From: [Empedobacter] haloabium
GTDB lineage: Bacteria; Pseudomonadota; Gammaproteobacteria; Burkholderiales; Burkholderiaceae_D
Length of the DNA: 64,000 nucleotides
Direction of reading: 5' to 3'
Assembly: GCA_008011715.2 (NCBI GenBank)
Contig: CP136508.1
Location: 3,596,001 to 3,660,000 of the forward strand
A program made the position numbers and the translations under genes. Below the pieces are notes generated by a model that had not been told where the DNA came from, ran no database searches, and saw only the letters and a program-made list of their open reading frames with translations. The first letter of the stretch is position 1, and each line of letters starts with the position of its first letter. Shown here in pieces: positions 38,181-47,683 of this stretch.

Positions 38181-40475
38181 ATGCACCAGCAGCCGCTTCA
38201 CCAGCTCACCTTTGCCGTAATGTCGGCCATCGCCACCATGGCGCATGGCGCCGACGCCGTGCCCGCCCCTGCCCCGGCCAGCGCCGACATCATCGAACGG
38301 GTCGAGGTCACGGCCACCCGCACCGGCGCGGTGGACGTGCAGCACGTGCCGGCCGCGATCAGCGTCATCAAGCCCGACAGCCTGACCCGCTACGGCCTGG
38401 GCAACCTGGCCGACCTCGCCGCTGTCGTTCCGGCCATGACGGTGCAGCAGCAAGGGGCCGGCGTCAACAACGTCACCATGCGCGGCCTGGTGGTACGCGG
38501 CATCGTGCCGTCCGAGGTGCAGGATGCCTCGCTGGTGGCGGTCTACATCGACGAGATGCCCGTCACCCTGAAGTCGGCCAACCCGGACCTGAAGGTGCTG
38601 GACCTGGAGCGCGTCGAGGTGCTGCAAGGGCCGCAAGGGACGCTGTTCGGTGCCGGCGCGATGGCGGGCGCGGTGCGCCAGATCACGCGCAAGCCGGAGT
38701 TCAACGACCTGTTCGGCTCCGTCGAGGCGGTGGGCTCGCAGACCTCCGGCTTCGGCGGCACCAACCACAACCTGCGCGGCATGGTCAACCTGCCGGTCAA
38801 GGACGACGTGCTGGCGCTGCGCCTGACCGGCTACACCGGCAAGGACTCCGGCTACATCCGCAATGCCAATGAGGGGACAACTCGTGGCGCGACCACCAAC
38901 GACACCTCCACCAACCAGGGCCGCGTGGCCGCCCGCCTGCGCGCCAACCGCGACCTGCTGGTGGATGCCAGCATCACCGCTTCCAACATCAAGGGCGGCA
39001 TCAACGACGCCTACGCCGACCTGGCGCCCTACACCACGTTCGCGCTGCTGCCGCAGGCCAGCAACGACCAGCTGCAGCTGTACAACCTGACCTTGAACCA
39101 GGAGCTGGGTACGGCCACCCTGGTCTCGTCCACCTCCTACCTGCACCGCAAGACCTGGTACGTGACGTCGGCCCAGTATCCGGCAACCGCCTTCATCTTC
39201 GGCGGCCAGCCGCCGCTGATGCAGTCGGCCTACCGCATCGGCAACGCCATCGAGGACTTCGCCCAGGAGCTGCGCCTGCAATCGAAGGGCGCCGGGCCGT
39301 TGAAGTGGACGGCTGGCGCGTTCTACGAGCAGGGCCGCCGCGACACGCGCCAGGACCAGCCCACCGCCGGCTTCGACGCGCGCTACGCGGCCACCCGCAA
39401 CTTCCCCGGCTACGACTCGCAGGTCAACGACCAGGCGTTCAGTGCGGACAACTACTTCTCCGGCTACCAGAACACCAACTCGCGCCAGCTGGCGCTGTTC
39501 GCCGAGGCCACGTACACCGTGTGGGACCGGCTCGACCTGACGGCGGGCCTGCGCCTGTTCCGCGGCACGCAGGACTTCGACCTGAAGTTCACGGGCCTGT
39601 TCGGCAACCTCGTCACCGCCACGCCGGCCGTGCCGACCGGGCAGCCGGAAGTCAGCACCAGCAGCGCCACCTCGCGCGGCGCCAATCCGCGCTTCGCGGC
39701 CGCCTGGCGCATCGACCAGGATCACACGCTGTACGCCTCGGCCGGCAAGGGCTTCCGCTACGGCGGCAACAACCAGCCGGTGCCGTTCAACTTCTGCGGC
39801 GTGCAGGCGCCCACCACGTTCGCCCCGGACAGCCTGTGGAACTTCGAGGCCGGGTCGAAGAACACGCTGCTGGGCCGGCGCCTGACCGTCAATGCCAACG
39901 CCTACCTGATCGACTGGGACCACGTGCAGGTGTTCAACCGCCTGCCCTGCACCTACTATTTCACGCAGAACGCCGGCAAGATCCGCAGCAAGGGCGTGGA
40001 GCTGGAAAGCGCGTTCAAGCTGACGCGCCAGGCCTCGGTCGGCCTGAACGCTTCGTACAACCACGCCAGCGCCACCGACACCGTCGTCACCGGCATCCCG
40101 GCCCAGAACATCCCGGCCGGCAGCCGCGTGCCGTATGCGCCGCGCTTCTCGGCCAGCGCCACGGCCAGCTACACGATTCCGGTGGCCGCCGGCGACGAAG
40201 TGGGCCTGTTCGCCAGCTACGCCTACCGCGGCGAGGCCTACACCAACTTCGCCGCCAGCCAGGGCAGCTATGCGCGCATCCCGTCCTCGAACACGCTCAA
40301 CGCCACCGTCACCTACCGCACGCGCGGCTACGAGATTGGCCTGTTCGGCACCAACCTGACCAACGGCGCCAAGGTCAGCGACGTGGTCCCGAACGGCATC
40401 GCGATCCAGCCGGGCAACCTGGTCTACCTGGTGCGGCCGCGCACCGTGGGCCTGCGCGTGAGCGCGCGCTTCTGA
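38181..40475 (+). CDS. TonB-dependent outer-membrane receptor
   Basis: Outer-membrane receptor, 764 residues from ATG 38181. A signal peptide (MHQQPLHQLTFAVMSAIATM, cleavage near AHGAD) is followed by a TonB box region (IIERVEVTATRTG), a plug domain with VPAAISVIKPDSL and LQGPQGTLFGAGAMAGAV, then a 22-strand barrel ending in VRPRTVGLRVSARF with the C-terminal Phe. It resembles receptors annotated for iron complexes, but such labels are weak for ligand. The stop is 4 bases before the desaturase start. Confidence 0.93.
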   Translation: MHQQPLHQLTFAVMSAIATMAHGADAVPAPAPASADIIERVEVTATRTGAVDVQHVPAAISVIKPDSLTRYGLGNLADLAAVVPAMTVQQQGAGVNNVTMRGLVVRGIVPSEVQDASLVAVYIDEMPVTLKSANPDLKVLDLERVEVLQGPQGTLFGAGAMAGAVRQITRKPEFNDLFGSVEAVGSQTSGFGGTNHNLRGMVNLPVKDDVLALRLTGYTGKDSGYIRNANEGTTRGATTNDTSTNQGRVAARLRANRDLLVDASITASNIKGGINDAYADLAPYTTFALLPQASNDQLQLYNLTLNQELGTATLVSSTSYLHRKTWYVTSAQYPATAFIFGGQPPLMQSAYRIGNAIEDFAQELRLQSKGAGPLKWTAGAFYEQGRRDTRQDQPTAGFDARYAATRNFPGYDSQVNDQAFSADNYFSGYQNTNSRQLALFAEATYTVWDRLDLTAGLRLFRGTQDFDLKFTGLFGNLVTATPAVPTGQPEVSTSSATSRGANPRFAAAWRIDQDHTLYASAGKGFRYGGNNQPVPFNFCGVQAPTTFAPDSLWNFEAGSKNTLLGRRLTVNANAYLIDWDHVQVFNRLPCTYYFTQNAGKIRSKGVELESAFKLTRQASVGLNASYNHASATDTVVTGIPAQNIPAGSRVPYAPRFSASATASYTIPVAAGDEVGLFASYAYRGEAYTNFAASQGSYARIPSSNTLNATVTYRTRGYEIGLFGTNLTNGAKVSDVVPNGIAIQPGNLVYLVRPRTVGLRVSARF

Positions 40476-40479
40476 TGCC

Positions 40480-41439
40480 ATGACGCCCGCCGCCCCCCAC
40501 CGCTCGGAATACCTGGATGACGCCCAGCGCGCCCAGGTGGCGGCCGAGCGGGGGCGGCGGCTGTGGCGGGGCGAGTGGCCGACCTGGCTGCTGATCGTCG
40601 TCATCCATGGCGGCTGGTGGGCCACCGTCGCCTTCTGGCGCGAGCTGGGCACGCCGCTGGCCACCGTGCTGATGGTCTGGTGGTGTGCCTGGTACATGTC
40701 GCTGCAGCATGAGCTGATCCATGGCCACCCCACCCGCAAGGCCTGGCTGAACCGCCTGTTCGGCGCGGCGCCGCTGGCGGTCTGGTATCCCTACACGCTG
40801 TACCGCGACAGCCACCTGCGCCACCACGACGATGCGCACCTGACCGTGCCGACGCTGGACACGGAGAGCTGCTACCTGTCGCCGCGCGACTGGGCCCGGA
40901 TGACACGGCCGCTGCGCGCGCTGTACTGGTTCAACAAGACGTTCTGGGGCCGCCTGCTGGTCGGGCCCGCCATTGCCATCTGCGCCACCTGGAGCGGCGT
41001 GGCGCAGGCCCCGCTGCGCGGCATGTGGCTGCGCCACTTCGCCATGCTGGCGGCGATGTTGTGGTGGCTCGACGCCTGGCGCGGCATCGCCCCGCTGTAC
41101 TACCTGCTGGCGATCGCCTACCCGGCCCAGTCGCTGGCCATGATCCGCTCCTACTACGAGCATCGCCCGGCCGCCCACCACAAGCAGCGCATCGTGCTGA
41201 ACGAGGCGGGCTTCGTGGCGCGGCTGCTGTTCCTGAACAATAACCTGCACCTGGTGCACCACGACCTGCCGTCGCTCCCTTGGTACCTGCTGCCGCGCGT
41301 GTATCGCGCGCGCCGGGCCGACTACCTGGCGCGCAGCGGCGGCTTCCACGTGGCCGGCTATGGGGAGCTGATGCGCCGGCACGGCTTCAGCCCGGTCGAT
41401 GCGCCGGTCCACCCGCACCTGCCGCAGGCGGCGGCATGA
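40480..41439 (+). CDS. Membrane fatty-acid desaturase-type di-iron enzyme
   Basis: Integral-membrane di-iron oxygenase of the fatty acid desaturase superfamily, 319 residues. Three histidine boxes are present: HELIHGH (about residue 78), HLRHHDDAH (about 110) and HLVHHD (about 257, in NNNLHLVHHDLPSLPWYLL). Hydrophobic helices flank the boxes. It could desaturate or hydroxylate a lipid-like substrate. It is coupled on both sides: 4 bases after the TonB receptor and overlapping the PhnD-like gene by ATGA, so substrate and receptor ligand may be connected. Confidence 0.85.
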   Translation: MTPAAPHRSEYLDDAQRAQVAAERGRRLWRGEWPTWLLIVVIHGGWWATVAFWRELGTPLATVLMVWWCAWYMSLQHELIHGHPTRKAWLNRLFGAAPLAVWYPYTLYRDSHLRHHDDAHLTVPTLDTESCYLSPRDWARMTRPLRALYWFNKTFWGRLLVGPAIAICATWSGVAQAPLRGMWLRHFAMLAAMLWWLDAWRGIAPLYYLLAIAYPAQSLAMIRSYYEHRPAAHHKQRIVLNEAGFVARLLFLNNNLHLVHHDLPSLPWYLLPRVYRARRADYLARSGGFHVAGYGELMRRHGFSPVDAPVHPHLPQAAA

Positions 41440-42242
41440 GCTGGACGGTCGCCCTGCCCATGTACAACGTGTCGCCGCGGCTGCGCGACGGCTACGAGGC
41501 ATTTGCCGCGGCCCTGCTGCGGCAGGCCGACCTCGATCACGACGCCACCCTGGTACGCGACGTGCCGCTGCCCGGCTTCTGGAAGCGGCCCGGACTGCTG
41601 CTCAGCCAGACCTGTGGCTACCCCTACGTGACGGCCTTGCGCGACGACGTCACCTTGCTGGCCACGCCCTGCTACGACGTGCCGGGCTGCGACGGCAGCG
41701 ATGCAGGCAGCAACTACCGCAGCGCGCTGGTGGTGCGCGCGGACGGCGCCATCGCCACGCTGGCCGACGCGCGCGGACGCGTCGCCGCCGTCAACGACGA
41801 GCACTCGAACAGCGGCATGAACCTGCTGCGCCATGCCGTGGCGCCGCTGGCGCGCGACGGCCGTTTTTTCGCGGCCGTGCAGTGGTCGGGCAGCCATGCC
41901 ACCAGCGTGGCGATGGTGCGGGCGGGCGCCGCCGACATCGCCGCCATCGACTGCGTCACGTGGGCTTACCTGTGCGAGGAGCGGCCGGCCGACGTCGCCG
42001 GGCTGGCCGTGCTGGGCTATTCGGCGGCCGCGCCCGGGTTGCCGCTGGTGGCGGGGGCGGACGTGCCGGCGGCCTCGGTCGAACGGCTGCGTGCCGCCCT
42101 GCTGGCGCCCGGCCCGGCGCTGCTGGCGACTCTCGCGCCGCTGCGCATTCTCGGGTTCGAGTACCGTGACGACGCGGCGTATGGCCGTATTGCGCAACTC
42201 GAGGACGAGGCGCGGCGGCTTGGCTATCCGCTGCTCGGCTGA
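41436..42242 (+). CDS. PhnD-like substrate-binding protein without signal peptide
   Basis: Protein of 268 residues resembling the periplasmic binding proteins of phosphate/phosphonate ABC transporters (LSQTCGYPYVTAL, NDEHSNSGMNLLRHAVAP, VAMVRAGAADIAAIDCVTWA). It begins MSWTVALPMYNVSPRL with no signal peptide, so it should stay in the cytoplasm. No ABC permease or ATPase lies nearby, which argues against a normal import system. Overlap with the desaturase (ATGA at 41436) indicates a joint function. A binding or enzyme role toward an anionic small molecule is a guess. Confidence 0.75.
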   Translation: MSWTVALPMYNVSPRLRDGYEAFAAALLRQADLDHDATLVRDVPLPGFWKRPGLLLSQTCGYPYVTALRDDVTLLATPCYDVPGCDGSDAGSNYRSALVVRADGAIATLADARGRVAAVNDEHSNSGMNLLRHAVAPLARDGRFFAAVQWSGSHATSVAMVRAGAADIAAIDCVTWAYLCEERPADVAGLAVLGYSAAAPGLPLVAGADVPAASVERLRAALLAPGPALLATLAPLRILGFEYRDDAAYGRIAQLEDEARRLGYPLLG

Positions 42243-42266
42243 ACCCGTGCCTCCGCTGCCGCGTAC

Positions 42267-42380
42267 AGGCTTGGGGTCTGTCCCTGCACAGGGACTGACC
42301 CCGGTTTTATTCGGTCACGTTGCGTTTCCTGCGCGATGAAAACCGGGGTCAGTCCCCTGCGGGGACAGACCCCAAGCCTG
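42267..42380. repeat. Palindromic GGGGTC repeat pair, copy B
   Basis: Two inverted units (about 42268-42308 and 42338-42380), each palindromic (GGGGTCTGTCCC...GGGACTGACCCC and its mirror), flanked by AGGCTT and AAGCCT. It closely matches copy A at 33291. It lies just after the PhnD-like stop and may act as a transcription or mRNA-end barrier. Confidence 0.9.
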
Positions 42381-42411
42381 ACACGCCTGCGGCGGCATTA
42401 CGTAAAAACCC

Positions 42412-42467
42412 CAATGTGGATACCCCTGATAGGGCAAACCACAATGCGGATAATCACAATGGTGATA
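42412..42467 (+). repeat. Three CAATGnGGATA repeats upstream of the dctA promoter
   Basis: CAATGTGGATA (42412), CAATGCGGATA (42442) and CAATGGTGATA (42457) on the same strand, with starts 30 and 15 bases apart. Located about 25-70 bases before the -24 element, the normal place for binding sites of a sigma-54 enhancer-binding protein, though they do not form obvious dyads. Confidence 0.5.
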
Positions 42468-42478
42468 TCTGAGATGGT

Positions 42479-42496
42479 TCGGCATGATGGTTGCAT
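42479..42496 (+). promoter_or_regulatory. Sigma-54 promoter of dctA
   Basis: TTCGGCATGATGGTTGCATT contains GG (42481-42482), exactly ten bases, then GC (42493-42494), with the perfect -12 half TTGCA and a -24 half matching at GGCA. The expected transcript start is about 42506, giving a leader of about 27 bases with the Shine-Dalgarno GGAG in it. dctA genes are classically RpoN/DctD controlled. Confidence 0.72.
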
Positions 42497-42532
42497 TGAA
42501 AACCATGCGACACCGGGGAGCTGGAGACCATC

Positions 42533-43855
42533 ATGAAAAAACCGTTCTACAAAGTCCTGTACGTACAGGTGCTGTTCGCCATCGCCGTTGGCGTGCTGCT
42601 GGGCATCTACCTGCCCACGGACGCCGTCGCGATGAAGCCGCTGGGCGATGGCTTCATCAAGCTGATCAAGATGATCATCGCGCCGGTGATCTTCTGTACC
42701 GTCGTCACCGGCATCGCCGGCATGCAGGACGTGAAAAAGATCGGCCGCGTCGGCGGCAAGGCGCTGCTGTACTTCGAAGTGGTCTCCACCTTCGCCCTGG
42801 TGATCGGCCTGTTCGTCGCCAACCTCGTCAAGCCGGGCGCGGGCTTCAATGCCGATCCCGCCACGCTGGACACCAAGGCCATCGCCCAGTACACGGAAAA
42901 GGCGTCGCACCAGTCCACCGTCGACTTCGTGATGAACATCATCCCGAACACCGTCGTCGACGCCTTCGCCAAGGGCGACATCCTGCAGGTGCTCTTGATC
43001 TCCGTGCTGTTCGGCTTCGCGCTGTCGCTGCTGGGCGAGAAAGGTCGTCCGGTCGCCAAGCTGATCGACGAAGCCGGCGCCGCCATCTTCGGCATGGTCA
43101 ACATCATCATGAAGGCCGCCCCGATCGGCGCTTTCGGCGCGATGGCCTTCACCATCGGCAAATACGGCATCGACTCGCTGCTGCCGCTGGCCAAGCTGAT
43201 GGGTTCGTTCTACCTGACCTGCGCGCTGTTCGTCTTCATCGTGCTGGGCGCCATCGCCCGCTTCACCGGCTTCTCCATCGTGCGCTTCATCGCCTACATC
43301 AAGGAGGAACTGCTGATCGTGCTGGGCACCAGCTCGTCGGAAAGCGCACTGCCCTCCCTGATGACGAAGCTGCAGCGCCTGGGCGCCTCCAAGCCCGTCG
43401 TCGGCCTGGTCGTGCCGACCGGCTACTCGTTCAACCTGGACGGCACCAATATCTACATGACGATGGCCGCCCTGTTCGTGGCCCAGGCCACCAACACGGA
43501 CCTGACCTTGACGCAGGAGCTGACCATCTTGGGCGTGGCGATGCTGACCTCGAAAGGCGCCTCCGGCATCACCGGCGCCGGCTTCATCACCCTGGCCGCC
43601 ACCCTGGCCGTCGTGCCGACCATTCCAGTGGCCGGCATGGCCCTGATCCTGGGTATCGACCGCTTCATGAGCGAATGCCGCGCGCTGACCAACTTCGTCG
43701 GCAACGGCGTCGCCGCCATCGTCGTGTCGAAGTGGGAAGGCGAGCTGGACATGGCTACCATGCAGCGCGAGCTGGCCAACCCGTCCGCACCGCACGAGCC
43801 GCTGGAAGAGGTGGCGCACGGCGAGCCGGTCGCATTGCGTGCCGCCAGCCGCTGA
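42533..43855 (+). CDS. dctA: C4-dicarboxylate transporter DctA
   Basis: Inner-membrane proton/sodium symporter for succinate, fumarate and malate, DAACS family, 440 residues. The start [20 protein letters not shown] is standard. Family signatures include the serine-rich reentrant loop [13 protein letters not shown], the [17 protein letters not shown] motif, and [14 protein letters not shown] with [21 protein letters not shown]. The upstream sigma-54 promoter and repeat block suggest control by a DctBD-type system, not present in the window. An intrinsic terminator follows 22 bases after the stop. Confidence 0.95.
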   Translation: MKKPFYKVLYVQVLFAIAVGVLLGIYLPTDAVAMKPLGDGFIKLIKMIIAPVIFCTVVTGIAGMQDVKKIGRVGGKALLYFEVVSTFALVIGLFVANLVKPGAGFNADPATLDTKAIAQYTEKASHQSTVDFVMNIIPNTVVDAFAKGDILQVLLISVLFGFALSLLGEKGRPVAKLIDEAGAAIFGMVNIIMKAAPIGAFGAMAFTIGKYGIDSLLPLAKLMGSFYLTCALFVFIVLGAIARFTGFSIVRFIAYIKEELLIVLGTSSSESALPSLMTKLQRLGASKPVVGLVVPTGYSFNLDGTNIYMTMAALFVAQATNTDLTLTQELTILGVAMLTSKGASGITGAGFITLAATLAVVPTIPVAGMALILGIDRFMSECRALTNFVGNGVAAIVVSKWEGELDMATMQRELANPSAPHEPLEEVAHGEPVALRAASR

Positions 43856-43877
43856 TCCCTGCCCCATCCGCTGACTG

Positions 43878-43902
43878 GCCCCGCCACCGCGCGGGGCTTT
43901 TT
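43878..43902 (+). terminator. Intrinsic terminator after dctA
   Basis: Arms GCCCCGC and GCGGGGC around a six-base loop, followed by TTTTT. It ends dctA and touches the stop of the convergent small membrane-protein gene. Confidence 0.85.
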
Positions 43903-44318
43903 CATGGCCGGGCGGCCGCTGCGACGCCAACGGCCAGCGCGCCCCGCGCCTGGTCGTCGACCCGCAGCGCCAGCCAGGTCCAGATGGCGCCGCACAAATC
44001 GACCACGCCGAACAATGCCAGCATCGGCTCGGCCATGCCTGCAAGCACAAAGCCGGCCAGTACGATAAACACCAGCGCGCGGGTGTAGACGGAGGCCTGC
44101 AGGAAGCGCCGGTGATGCGCACTGATCCACGCGTAGACGCCGAGGTTGAAGGCAACCAGGCCGACGACGCGGATCCAGATCTCGCTGGTGGGCGCCATAC
44201 CGAACAGCGCCAGCAGCAGGTTCGGCACCAGCAGCAGCGCCGCCCCGACGGACACCACATAGAAGGCAAACCAGCGGGCGCTGAGCGCGGCACGGGGCAT
44301 GGACTGGCTACTGGACAT
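43902..44318 (-). CDS. Small four-helix membrane protein, unknown function
   Basis: Hypothetical inner-membrane protein, 138 residues from ATG 44318, with AAGGAG placed 7 bases upstream. Four hydrophobic helices are evident (FAFYVVSVGAALLLVPNLLL, IRVVGLVAFNLGVYAWI, ALVFIVLAGFVLAGMAEP, ALFGVVDLCGAIWTWLAL). No catalytic motif is visible. It follows the scoAB terminator on the same strand and is probably transcribed by itself. Confidence 0.75.
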   Translation of the reverse strand: MSSSQSMPRAALSARWFAFYVVSVGAALLLVPNLLLALFGMAPTSEIWIRVVGLVAFNLGVYAWISAHHRRFLQASVYTRALVFIVLAGFVLAGMAEPMLALFGVVDLCGAIWTWLALRVDDQARGALAVGVAAAARP

Positions 44319-44342
44319 CGGTTTCTCCTTGTTCTGCGAAGT

Positions 44343-44370
44343 AAAAAAAAGGCACGCCGCGGCGTGCCTT
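44343..44370 (-). terminator. Intrinsic terminator after scoAB
   Basis: On the minus strand, the perfect 22-base palindrome AAGGCACGCCGCGGCGTGCC plus TT, followed by a T-run (44350-44343). It lies directly after the scoB stop. Confidence 0.9.
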
Positions 44371-44388
44371 CCGTCAGGTGAGCGTGGC

Positions 44389-45039
44389 TCAGACGGCCGA
44401 AAAGTCCAGCGCGACACCCGTCGCGGCGGCGATCTGTTCCCGCGTCACCTCGGGCGCCAGTTCCAGCACCTTCAGGCCCCGGTCCGTCACTTCCATCACG
44501 CCCAGGTCGGTGATGATCAGGTCCACCACGCCAACGCCCGTCAGCGGCAGGTCGCACTTCGGCAGGATCTTGTGCGACGTGGTGCCGTCCTTGGCGGTCG
44601 CCACGTGCTCCATCAGCACGACGACCTTCTTGACGCCGGCCACCAGGTCCATCGCACCGCCCATGCCCTTGACCATCTTGCCCGGAATCATCCAGTTGGC
44701 CAGGTCGCCCTGTTCGGATACCTGCATCGCGCCGAGGATTGCCAGGTTGATCTTGCCGCCGCGGATCATGCCGAACGAGTCGGCCGAGCTGAAGTAGGCC
44801 GCGCCCGGCAGGGCCGTCACGGTCTGCTTGCCGGCGTTGATCAGGTCGGCGTCCACCTCGTCGTCGGTGGGGAACGGGCCGATGCCCAGCAGGCCGTTTT
44901 CGGACTGCAGGAACACTTCGATATCGTTCGGCACGTAGTTGGCCACCAGCGTGGGCAGGCCGATGCCGAGGTTGACGTAGAAGCCGTCCTGCAGCTCCCG
45001 GGCCGCGCGCGCGGCCATTTGATCACGAGTCCATGCCAT
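44389..45039 (-). CDS. scoB: 3-oxoacid CoA-transferase subunit B
   Basis: Beta subunit of succinyl-CoA:3-ketoacid CoA-transferase, 216 residues; transfers CoA from succinyl-CoA to acetoacetate. The catalytic Glu is E47 in [12 protein letters not shown]. The GxGxP-type loop [13 protein letters not shown] and the GGAMDLVAG segment are typical. AGGAGACAGAC precedes the ATG. It starts 10 bases after scoA and the pair ends in a strong terminator. Confidence 0.95.
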   Translation of the reverse strand: MAWTRDQMAARAARELQDGFYVNLGIGLPTLVANYVPNDIEVFLQSENGLLGIGPFPTDDEVDADLINAGKQTVTALPGAAYFSSADSFGMIRGGKINLAILGAMQVSEQGDLANWMIPGKMVKGMGGAMDLVAGVKKVVVLMEHVATAKDGTTSHKILPKCDLPLTGVGVVDLIITDLGVMEVTDRGLKVLELAPEVTREQIAAATGVALDFSAV

Positions 45040-45049
45040 GTCTGTCTCC

Positions 45050-45748
45050 TCAGTTCGAACGCACGGTGCGCTGTTCGATGCGTTTTTCCGGGTGGGCGTT
45101 CAGCACGATGCGGTGCACGAAGATGCCCGGCGTATGGACTTCGTCCGGATCGATCTCGCCCACTTCCACCAGCTGCTCGACCTCGACGACGGTGATCTTG
45201 CCGGCGGCGGCCACGTTCGGGTTGAAGTTGCGTGCCGTCTTGCGGTAGACCAGGTTGCCGGCCTTGTCGGCCTTCCAGGCTTTTACCAGCGCCACATCGG
45301 CCACCAGGCTGCGTTCCATCACGTACTGCTCGCCGTCGAATTCACGGATTTCCTTGCCTTCGGCGACGATCGTGCCGACGCCGGTCTTGGTGAAGAAGGC
45401 GGGGATGCCGGCACCGCCGGCGCGCAGCTTCTCGGCCAGCGTGCCTTGCGGCGTGAATTCCAGTTCCAGTTCGCCGGCCAGGTATTGGCGCGCGAATTCC
45501 TTGTTCTCGCCCACGTAGGAGGCGATCATCTTCCTGATCTGGCGCGTTTCCAGCAGCTGGCCCAGGCCGAAGCCGTCCACGCCCGCGTTATTGGAGATGG
45601 CCGTCAGGCCCTTGACGCCGGAATCGCGCAGCGCCGCGATCAGCGCTTCGGGAATGCCGCACAGGCCGAAGCCGCCGACGGCGATCGTCTGGCCGTCCTG
45701 GACGATGCCGGCCAGCGCCGCGTTCGCGTCGGGATAGATTTTGTTCAT
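45050..45748 (-). CDS. scoA: 3-oxoacid CoA-transferase subunit A
   Basis: Alpha subunit of the same enzyme, 232 residues from ATG 45748 ([20 protein letters not shown]). Signatures are [30 protein letters not shown] and [20 protein letters not shown]. The in-frame sequence upstream of 45748 is not part of the protein. With 3-hydroxybutyrate dehydrogenase (37158) it makes a ketone-body/PHB breakdown route. The divergent PAS-LuxR gene at 45923 is a candidate regulator. Confidence 0.95.
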   Translation of the reverse strand: MNKIYPDANAALAGIVQDGQTIAVGGFGLCGIPEALIAALRDSGVKGLTAISNNAGVDGFGLGQLLETRQIRKMIASYVGENKEFARQYLAGELELEFTPQGTLAEKLRAGGAGIPAFFTKTGVGTIVAEGKEIREFDGEQYVMERSLVADVALVKAWKADKAGNLVYRKTARNFNPNVAAAGKITVVEVEQLVEVGEIDPDEVHTPGIFVHRIVLNAHPEKRIEQRTVRSN

Positions 45749-45922
45749 TGGTGACCCCTCTATTTTTTGATAAGCTCCCCCGGTGCACGCGCGCGCGCAC
45801 GCAAGGTCCCGCTCTGTCGCACAGATGGCGTACCAGAATAGATGACACAACTGGAAAGTACAATACCGTAGAAATACCTGCAACTCGAGGTTATCGACGA
45901 CAATACGGATGACGCCGCAACG

Positions 45923-46483
45923 ATGAACGCCCCCTACGAAATCGACTACGAAACCATCTTCAAGTTCGCGCCCGTGGGCATGTGCATCTCCGTCAACCGC
46001 GTCATCCAGTCCAGCAACGACGCGCTGACGTCGATGTTCGGCTACCCGCACGGCGCGCTGGACGGCGAATCGTTCCTGCGCCTGTATCCCACGATGGACG
46101 AGTTCCTGCGCACGGGCCACCGCATCATCCCCATCATGAACGCGCGCGGGCGCTACTCGGACGAGCGCATCATGCGCCGCGCCAGCGGCGAACTGTTCTG
46201 GTGCCACGTGACGGGCCGCGCGCTCGACCCGCAGGACCCGCTGGGCGCTGGCGTATGGACGTTCGAGGACGTCAGCGAGAAGCGCCCCGTGTCGGCCGAG
46301 CTGACCCCGCGCGAGCGCGAGATCGCCGCCTTCCTCGTGGAGGGCAAGACCAGCAAGATGATCGCGCGCGAGACCGACCTGTCGCCGCGCACGGTGGAGA
46401 TGCACCGGGCCAAGCTGATGCGCAAGTTCGGCGCCGCCACGTCCAGCGAGCTGGTCCACAAGCTGATGGGCGTGACGCGCTAG
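45923..46483 (+). CDS. PAS-LuxR transcriptional regulator
   Basis: Small one-component regulator, 186 residues. A PAS fold covers about residues 8-120 (FKFAPVGMCISVNRVIQSSN, FGYPHGALDGESFLRLYP, WTFEDVSEKR), followed by a LuxR-type helix-turn-helix (LTPREREIAAFLVEGKTSKM, SPRTVEMHRAKLMRKF). No transmembrane segment or receiver domain. It is divergent from scoAB across 174 bases, which suggests it controls ketone-body use. The PAS ligand is unknown. Confidence 0.88.
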   Translation: MNAPYEIDYETIFKFAPVGMCISVNRVIQSSNDALTSMFGYPHGALDGESFLRLYPTMDEFLRTGHRIIPIMNARGRYSDERIMRRASGELFWCHVTGRALDPQDPLGAGVWTFEDVSEKRPVSAELTPREREIAAFLVEGKTSKMIARETDLSPRTVEMHRAKLMRKFGAATSSELVHKLMGVTR

Positions 46484-46578
46484 CTTGCCCGCGCACGATA
46501 GGCGCGACGGCACGGAACGGCGCCGGGTTTGCTGTTAGATTAATCAAATACTAACAATCCAGATCCCGGCAAACTCCC

Positions 46579-47652
46579 ATGATCACGTTCCATTGCGACA
46601 AGTGCGGCCACCAGGTCTTCTTTGAAAACACCGTCTGCTTCCACTGTGGCAGCATGCTCGGCTACCAGCCCGCGCTGCGCTGCATCAGCAGCTTCGAACC
46701 GGCCGAGGCGGAGCGCTGGCGCAGCCTGCATCCGCGCGATGCCGGCCGGCTGTACAAGCGCTGCGCCAACTGGGTCCAGCACGACGTCTGCAACTGGATG
46801 CTGCCGGCGGACGACCCGCACGCGCTGTGCCAGTCGTGCCAGCTGACCGTCGTCATCCCTGCCCTGGCGTCCGAGAAGAACCGCATCCTGTGGGCGCGGC
46901 TGGAGGCGGCCAAGCGCCGCCTGCTGTTCTCGCTGGCCACCTTGCACCTGACGCCACCTTCCAAGCACGACGACCCCGAGGCTGGCCTGGCCTTCCAGTT
47001 CCTGGAGGACGGCGTGGCCGAGCAGCCCGTGATGACGGGCCACGCCAATGGCGTCATCACGCTCAACATCGCCGAGGCCGACCCGGCCGAGCGCGAGCGC
47101 ACGCGCGAGCAGATGCACGAGCGCTACCGTACCCTGCTGGGACACTTCCGACATGAGAGTGGCCACTACTACTTCGACCGGCTGGTGGTGGGCACGCCCT
47201 GGATCGACGAGTGCCGCGCCTTGTTCGGCGACGAGCGCGCCGATTACGGCGCCAGCCTGCAACGGCACTACAAGGAAGGGCCGCCGGCCGACTGGGAACA
47301 GCGCTTCGTCAGCAGCTATGCCAGCGCGCACCCGTGGGAAGACTGGGCCGAGACCTGGGCGCACTACCTGCACATGATGGACACGCTGGAGACGGCCCAT
47401 GCCTGCGGCGTGTCGCTGACCCCGCGCAAGCCGAACGAGCCGGCGCTGGCGATCGCCGTGCCGCCGGCGAAGACGGACGCGTTCGACGCCACGCTGCACG
47501 ACTGGTTCGCGCTGACCTATGTGCTGAACAGCCTGAGTCGCAGCATCGGCATGCCGGATGCGTATCCGTTCACCCTCAGCCCGCCCGTGCTGGCGAAGCT
47601 GGGGTTCGTGCACAAGGTGGTGCGGGAGCAGATGAAGGCGGCGTCGATGTAA
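46579..47652 (+). CDS. Putative zinc-binding metallopeptidase with N-terminal zinc ribbon
   Basis: Cytoplasmic protein, 357 residues. An N-terminal zinc ribbon uses C6, C9, C20 and C23 (CDKCGHQVFFENTVCFHCG). The middle has a gluzincin-like HExxH in FRHESGHYYFDRL and a downstream EDWAETWAHYLHMMDTLETA that could supply the third ligand. This pattern matches a widespread family annotated as putative zinc-binding metallopeptidase. No signal peptide. No operon partner: RidA downstream is convergent. Substrate unknown. Confidence 0.82.
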   Translation: MITFHCDKCGHQVFFENTVCFHCGSMLGYQPALRCISSFEPAEAERWRSLHPRDAGRLYKRCANWVQHDVCNWMLPADDPHALCQSCQLTVVIPALASEKNRILWARLEAAKRRLLFSLATLHLTPPSKHDDPEAGLAFQFLEDGVAEQPVMTGHANGVITLNIAEADPAERERTREQMHERYRTLLGHFRHESGHYYFDRLVVGTPWIDECRALFGDERADYGASLQRHYKEGPPADWEQRFVSSYASAHPWEDWAETWAHYLHMMDTLETAHACGVSLTPRKPNEPALAIAVPPAKTDAFDATLHDWFALTYVLNSLSRSIGMPDAYPFTLSPPVLAKLGFVHKVVREQMKAASM

Positions 47653-47683
47653 CAAACGATGCGCCCCCACCGGTGTTTCCTCG

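Noticed and set aside
37986..40739. 917-codon minus-strand frame opposite the TonB receptor
   Set aside because: Antisense shadow; composition is Arg/Val/Gly/Ala-rich and has no homology pattern.
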